Of a stretch of 16,880 nucleotides of DNA, positions 14,532 through 16,880 are shown piece by piece. The notes beneath the pieces were generated by a model. It was not told where the DNA came from, did no database searches, and saw only the letters and a program-made list of their open reading frames with translations. The stretch spans positions 45,797 to 62,676 of the forward strand of contig DCOH01000043.1 in assembly GCA_002322865.1 (NCBI GenBank), written 5' to 3'. Both the position numbers and the translations under genes were made by a program. Positions within the stretch are counted from its first letter, which is position 1; every line of letters starts with the position of its first letter. The stretch comes from Sphingobacterium sp. UBA1575 (lineage in GTDB: Bacteria > Bacteroidota > Bacteroidia > Sphingobacteriales > Sphingobacteriaceae).

Positions 14532-14583
14532 TCGGTAAAAACAGGTAAGTTTTCGGTAAAAATTCCAAAGAAATTTTTACCGA
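14532..14583. promoter_or_regulatory. Cluster of three TCGGTAAAAA boxes, two forming a 12-bp dyad
   Basis: TCGGTAAAAA occurs at 14532-14541 and 14553-14562, and in inverted orientation at 14574-14583. The last two belong to a perfect 12-bp inverted repeat (14553-14564 with 14572-14583, 7-base loop). It lies 50-110 bases upstream of the NTF2-like promoter and 40 bases past the HxlR stop codon. There is no T-tract on the minus strand after the stem, so an operator array seems likelier than a terminator. Confidence 0.5.
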
Positions 14584-14622
14584 TGCCAAAAACGATAGTC
14601 TAAGTGGCGGGAAATTTAAAAC

Positions 14623-14988
14623 TTATGGCGTTCCATGTAATAGTTTAATCCGGTGGGAAGTTCCCCAGTTCACCAGATTCTCGATAAGTTCCTTGGTACT
14701 ACGGCCATATTCGGTAATAGAGTATTGAACGGTTACCGGCCGCGTATCCAATTGTTCCCGTAATACCAGGTGATTTGCTTCCAGGTCCTTTAGTTCTTTG
14801 GTCAACATTTTTGCAGATATGCCGATGATCTCCCGCTGCATTTTTTTAAAGGTATTCACCTGCTTATCCCGGGTCATTAAATAATGTAAGATCAAAAGTT
14901 TCCATTTTCCACCAAGAACTTCCAAGGTATCGCGCATGGCTAAAAGATTACCGGTACATTCAGGAGGATCATTTTTTAATGTTTTCAT
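14623..14988 (-). CDS. HxlR family winged-helix transcriptional regulator
   Basis: From ATG 14988 the product has 121 residues. The HxlR signature is clear: C11-T-G-N near the N-terminus, TLEVLGGKWKLLILHYL (about 21-37), the recognition region EIIGISAKMLTKELKDLE (about 53-70) and the wing with TVQYSITEYG. C11 is the only cysteine and sits where redox-sensing HxlR proteins (for example HypR of Bacillus subtilis) have their reactive cysteine. An ATG 11 codons upstream (15021) keeps the frame, but the exact -7 element TATATTTG (15006-15013) lies downstream of it, so a transcript from that promoter could only use ATG 14988. It is divergent from the TSUP transporter gene, with a dyad between them. 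Confidence 0.9.
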   Translation of the reverse strand: MKTLKNDPPECTGNLLAMRDTLEVLGGKWKLLILHYLMTRDKQVNTFKKMQREIIGISAKMLTKELKDLEANHLVLREQLDTRPVTVQYSITEYGRSTKELIENLVNWGTSHRIKLLHGTP

Positions 14989-15005
14989 TTTAAATTCTCT
15001 AATTG

Positions 15006-15013
15006 CAAATATA
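15006..15013 (-). promoter_or_regulatory. Promoter (-7 element) of the HxlR gene
   Basis: The minus strand reads TATATTTG, an exact match, 17 bases upstream of ATG 14988. The dyad 15014-15029 touches it directly, between -7 and -33, an ideal place for autorepression. Confidence 0.65.
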
Positions 15014-15029
15014 GGTAACATTTGTTACC
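15014..15029. promoter_or_regulatory. Candidate HxlR operator, 16-base palindrome
   Basis: GGTAACA-TT-TGTTACC is a perfect 7-bp inverted repeat with a 2-base centre. It lies between the divergent -7 elements of the HxlR and TSUP genes, close to the HxlR one. HxlR proteins bind as dimers to short palindromes in such places, so this is the likely site; this is inferred from position and symmetry. Confidence 0.65.
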
Positions 15030-15050
15030 TCTTTCCAGTAGGCTGTCTTA

Positions 15051-15058
15051 TAATTTTG
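15051..15058 (+). promoter_or_regulatory. Promoter (-7 element) of the TSUP transporter
   Basis: TAATTTTG is an exact match, 24 bases upstream of ATG 15082. The nearest TTTG (15021-15024) is 26 bases upstream, longer than usual, and lies inside the dyad. Confidence 0.55.
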
Positions 15059-15081
15059 TCTTTTATATAAATGATAAACGA

Positions 15082-15885
15082 ATGGTTACTATTAGTATTG
15101 GATATGTTTTGGCAGTTTTTGTGGGGATTTCATTAGGGTTGATCGGCAGTGGAGGCTCTATTCTTACCGTTCCAATTATGGTTTATATTATGGGTGTCAA
15201 TCCTGTTCTGGCTACAGCTTATTCCTTATTTGTGGTCGGATCCACTTCCTTGATAGGTGGAATACAGCGTGCTCTTCAGAAAAAAGTAGACTTCAAAACC
15301 GTGTTAGTTTTTGGCATCCCATCCATTGCCGTGGTTTATTTGACACGGGCTTTTCTTTTGCCTTTAATTCCAGAAGTGTTATTTACCATAGGAAATTTTC
15401 AATTCAGCAAATCCATTGCATTAATGGTACTCTTTGCGATCGTGATGATATTCGCTTCGATTTCGATGATTCGTCCCTGCCCACATTGTAAAGATGCTGA
15501 CGCTGAAAAAATAGTTTATAATTACCCCAGGATCTTATTGCAAGGTACTTTAGTAGGGATGTTAACAGGCCTTGTGGGTGCTGGAGGCGGATTCTTGATT
15601 ATTCCAGCTTTAATATTATTTGCTAAAATGCCAATGAAAACAGCAGTAGGTACTTCCTTATTTATTATAGCAGCAAATTCGTTGTTGGGATTTATGGGAG
15701 TTTTGCAGGGAAAAGAAGTTATTGATTGGGGGATGCTGTTAACATTTTCCGGTTTATCCGTTCTTGGAATTTTTATTGGAATCTATCTATCTAAAAAAAT
15801 TGAGGGAAATAAGCTTAAATCTGCTTTTGGATGGTTTGTGTTGGCAATGGGATGTTATATTCTTATTAAGGAATTGTTTTTATAA
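15082..15885 (+). CDS. TauE/SafE (TSUP) family sulfur-anion/organic-acid transporter
   Basis: The 267-residue membrane protein has the internal duplication typical of the family (PF01925): GSGGSILTVP (22-31) and GAGGGFLIIP (166-175), each followed by a PVLATAYSLF (41-50) or MKTAVGTSLF (185-194) segment. About eight membrane helices are expected. Family members export sulfite, sulfoacetate or other small anions. The central hydrophilic loop holds C133-P-H-C136, an unusual pair for a transporter loop. The frame is open upstream to a TTG at 15022, but that lies in the operator and before the -7 element, so ATG 15082 is the start. The divergent HxlR regulator probably controls it. No terminator is seen after the stop. 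Confidence 0.88.
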   Translation: MVTISIGYVLAVFVGISLGLIGSGGSILTVPIMVYIMGVNPVLATAYSLFVVGSTSLIGGIQRALQKKVDFKTVLVFGIPSIAVVYLTRAFLLPLIPEVLFTIGNFQFSKSIALMVLFAIVMIFASISMIRPCPHCKDADAEKIVYNYPRILLQGTLVGMLTGLVGAGGGFLIIPALILFAKMPMKTAVGTSLFIIAANSLLGFMGVLQGKEVIDWGMLLTFSGLSVLGIFIGIYLSKKIEGNKLKSAFGWFVLAMGCYILIKELFL

Positions 15886-15920
15886 ACGGTGTTTTGAAAT
15901 AAGGAGATTAAGAGATTATT

Positions 15921-16400
15921 TTAGAAAGCTTCTTTAATAAATTCATATAGTTTAACGACTGTGCTCGAATAAAATAATATGATCCCCAAAAACGCAATGA
16001 ACAAGCAAAGGGGGGTGTAATATTTGCTGTCATTTACTCCAAATTTTGTATTTCTATATTTTTTAAATAGACCTACATATCGGAAATCCCCAATCGCCCG
16101 AAGTAGGAAAATACCGATGATTGCCAGAATGCCATATTTACATATATTATCAACCCATATGGGAAGGTTATGATCTATTATATTTAAAAGTATGATCAAC
16201 GCAAAACCTAAAAGACCTAGTGCAACTATTAGGGTTGGTACTGGGCCGGGCATTATAGGTTTTATGTTGTCGTCTTTTGTTGGGAAAACGGCTGAACTCC
16301 CCCATCTCCCTCCGAACGCCCAATAAATATGTAGTCCTGAAATAAATAAGAAGATGAGGATCAGGATAATGGACGAAACATAATACAGGAAATACACCAT
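15921..16400 (-). CDS. DUF3995 family membrane protein
   Basis: The 159-residue protein has about four membrane segments (residues 3-29, 55-75, 86-103 and 127-147). The loop after the first contains LHIYWAFGGRWGSSAVFPT (about 23-41), and GDFRYVGLFKK follows the third; both are hallmarks of DUF3995 (PF13160), a small membrane family of unknown function. It is convergent with the TSUP gene with 35 bases between them and no hairpin. Upstream lie a weak promoter and the tRNA-Arg terminator. Confidence 0.85.
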   Translation of the reverse strand: MVYFLYYVSSIILILIFLFISGLHIYWAFGGRWGSSAVFPTKDDNIKPIMPGPVPTLIVALGLLGFALIILLNIIDHNLPIWVDNICKYGILAIIGIFLLRAIGDFRYVGLFKKYRNTKFGVNDSKYYTPLCLFIAFLGIILFYSSTVVKLYEFIKEAF

Positions 16401-16429
16401 AGGTTTTATATGTTTTGTGAGATCTTATT

Positions 16430-16437
16430 GAAAGATA
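16430..16437 (-). promoter_or_regulatory. Weak -7 element candidate for the DUF3995 gene
   Basis: The minus strand reads TATCTTTC, seven of eight matches to TAnnTTTG, about 30 bases upstream of ATG 16400. No -33 TTTG is visible at the right distance. Confidence 0.35.
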
Positions 16438-16455
16438 CTAAAATTTGGCATAAAA

Positions 16456-16482
16456 AAAGCCGGAATCAAAGATTCCGGCTTT
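16456..16482 (-). terminator. Terminator of tRNA-Arg
   Basis: AAAGCCGGAATC and GATTCCGGCTTT form a perfect 12-bp stem with a 3-base loop. On the minus strand the stem runs into TTTTTTT (16458-16452). It starts 8 bases after the tRNA 3' end. Confidence 0.9.
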
Positions 16483-16490
16483 AAAAGCAG

Positions 16491-16564
16491 TACGCCAATT
16501 AGGGTTCGAACCTAAGACCTACGGTTTAGAAAACCGTTGCTCTATCCAGCTGAGCTATTGGCGC
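16491..16564 (-). tRNA. tRNA-Arg (anticodon UCU)
   Basis: On the minus strand, 74 bases fold as a cloverleaf: acceptor GCGCCAA/TTGGCGT (first pair G-U) with discriminator A, D arm GCTC-AGCTGGATA-GAGC, anticodon arm ACGGT-TTTCTAA-ACCGT with anticodon TCT, and T arm TTAGG-TTCGAAC-CCTAA. CCA is not encoded (the next bases are CTGC). It reads AGA and AGG codons. It has its own consensus promoter and terminator, so it is a single-gene unit. Confidence 0.97.
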
Positions 16565-16577
16565 TGATTTTGTAATG

Positions 16578-16608
16578 CAAAAGTAGCTCTTTACAGTTTA
16601 AATGCAAA
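16578..16608 (-). promoter_or_regulatory. Full consensus promoter of tRNA-Arg
   Basis: On the minus strand TTTG (16608-16605), a 19-base spacer and TACTTTTG (16585-16578) match the Bacteroidota promoter at every defined position. The tRNA starts 13 bases after the -7 element. Confidence 0.85.
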
Positions 16609-16712
16609 ATAAATTGTCTTTTTTTTGGTAGGAGCTGTTTAACTGATTGCATCACAATTACATATTTTTTTGTTTTATAGCCATATTTTAAATAATTGCG
16701 TTGTCTTGGTTG

Positions 16713-16784
16713 GATTTTTAGCTATGGTTTCTCCAATTGTGGAAAAATTAAAAAGATATTTCATTTTTTAATAAGCTAAAAATC
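16713..16784. repeat. 72-base inverted-repeat element with nested hairpins
   Basis: GATTTTTAGCT (16713-16723) and AGCTAAAAATC (16774-16784) are perfect 11-bp complements. Inside, ATTAAAAA (16747-16754) pairs with TTTTTAAT (16765-16772) next to the outer stem, and CCA/TGG can form a small hairpin near 16732-16741. Otherwise I see no gene in 16609-16836; this stretch is AT-rich and no ORF stands out. Confidence 0.4.
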
Positions 16785-16836
16785 AGCTCTATTAAGCCAA
16801 AATCGAACATTATTGGATTATTAATTTCATTTTTTG

Positions 16837-16867
16837 TTTGGAGAATAAGTCAGAATTTGTACTTTTG
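16837..16867 (+). promoter_or_regulatory. Full consensus promoter at the right edge
   Basis: TTTG (16837-16840), a 19-base spacer and TACTTTTG (16860-16867) match the consensus exactly, with the same spacing and -7 sequence as the tRNA-Arg promoter. Transcription would start about 16871 and leave the window. Confidence 0.8.
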
Positions 16868-16871
16868 TCGC

Positions 16872-16880
16872 GGAGAGTTG
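16872..16880 (+). tRNA. Possible first bases of a tRNA-Ser (cut by window edge)
   Basis: GGAGAGTTG right after the promoter equals the usual first nine bases of bacterial tRNA-Ser genes (acceptor GGAGAGT, then TG). Only nine bases are visible, so this is a guess from sequence and promoter position. Confidence 0.35.

Noticed and set aside
14989..15081. Upstream starts for HxlR (15021) and TSUP (TTG 15022)
   Set aside because: Both fall within or next to the palindrome and upstream of the exact -7 elements, so they would not be transcribed from those promoters.

Overview
The window reads as chromosomal DNA of a Bacteroidota bacterium, most likely Sphingobacteriaceae (Sphingobacterium/Pedobacter-like). 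The evidence is AT-rich composition, families largely confined to this phylum (DUF3810, DUF6266, the M16 peptidase pair, a secreted M14 carboxypeptidase), scarce Shine-Dalgarno sequences, and repeated matches to the Bacteroidota promoter (-33 TTTG, about 19 bases, -7 TAnnTTTG). Two promoters, at 16578-16608 and 16837-16867, fit it exactly. The content is mostly core housekeeping. I see no prophage, transposase, CRISPR array or obvious defence island.

Layout: 1-3071 is a minus-strand run of a histone-deacetylase-like hydrolase, a YejK/NdpA-type nucleoid-associated protein and a DUF3810 membrane metalloprotease-like protein. The last of these is cut by the window edge, and its C-terminus runs into an intergenic repeat. 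3203-5179 is a plus-strand run: an unrecognised 56-residue ORF with a good ribosome binding site, an unrecognised 109-residue protein, a short TatD-family hydrolase and the tRNA dehydratase TcdA. 5194-9628 is a tight minus-strand operon, gpsA-hemF-M16 (catalytic)-M16 (inactive partner), with TAATG or overlapping junctions and a promoter at 9655-9662. 9629-10000 has no gene but holds two 149-bp modules, 172 bp apart, which are the most unusual feature of the window.

10001-11543 holds a four-helix membrane protein (minus), a possible ORF remnant, a DUF6266 protein with a small partner, and a clear terminator. 11597-13876 has a secreted M14 carboxypeptidase and a DinB-fold protein, closed by a bidirectional terminator shared with a convergent exported NTF2-like protein (13964-14422). 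14623-15885 is a divergent pair: an HxlR-type regulator and a TauE/SafE (TSUP) transporter separated by a perfect dyad, probably a regulator-operator-target unit. 15921-16400 is a DUF3995 membrane protein, followed upstream by tRNA-Arg(UCU) with its own promoter and terminator. The window ends on a plus-strand promoter whose first transcribed bases look like the start of a tRNA-Ser.

How genes work together: gpsA supplies glycerol-3-phosphate for phospholipids, hemF acts in heme synthesis and TcdA makes cyclic t6A in tRNA. The two M16 proteins probably form one peptidase heterodimer. The HxlR/TSUP pair suggests control of export of sulfur-containing or other small organic anions.
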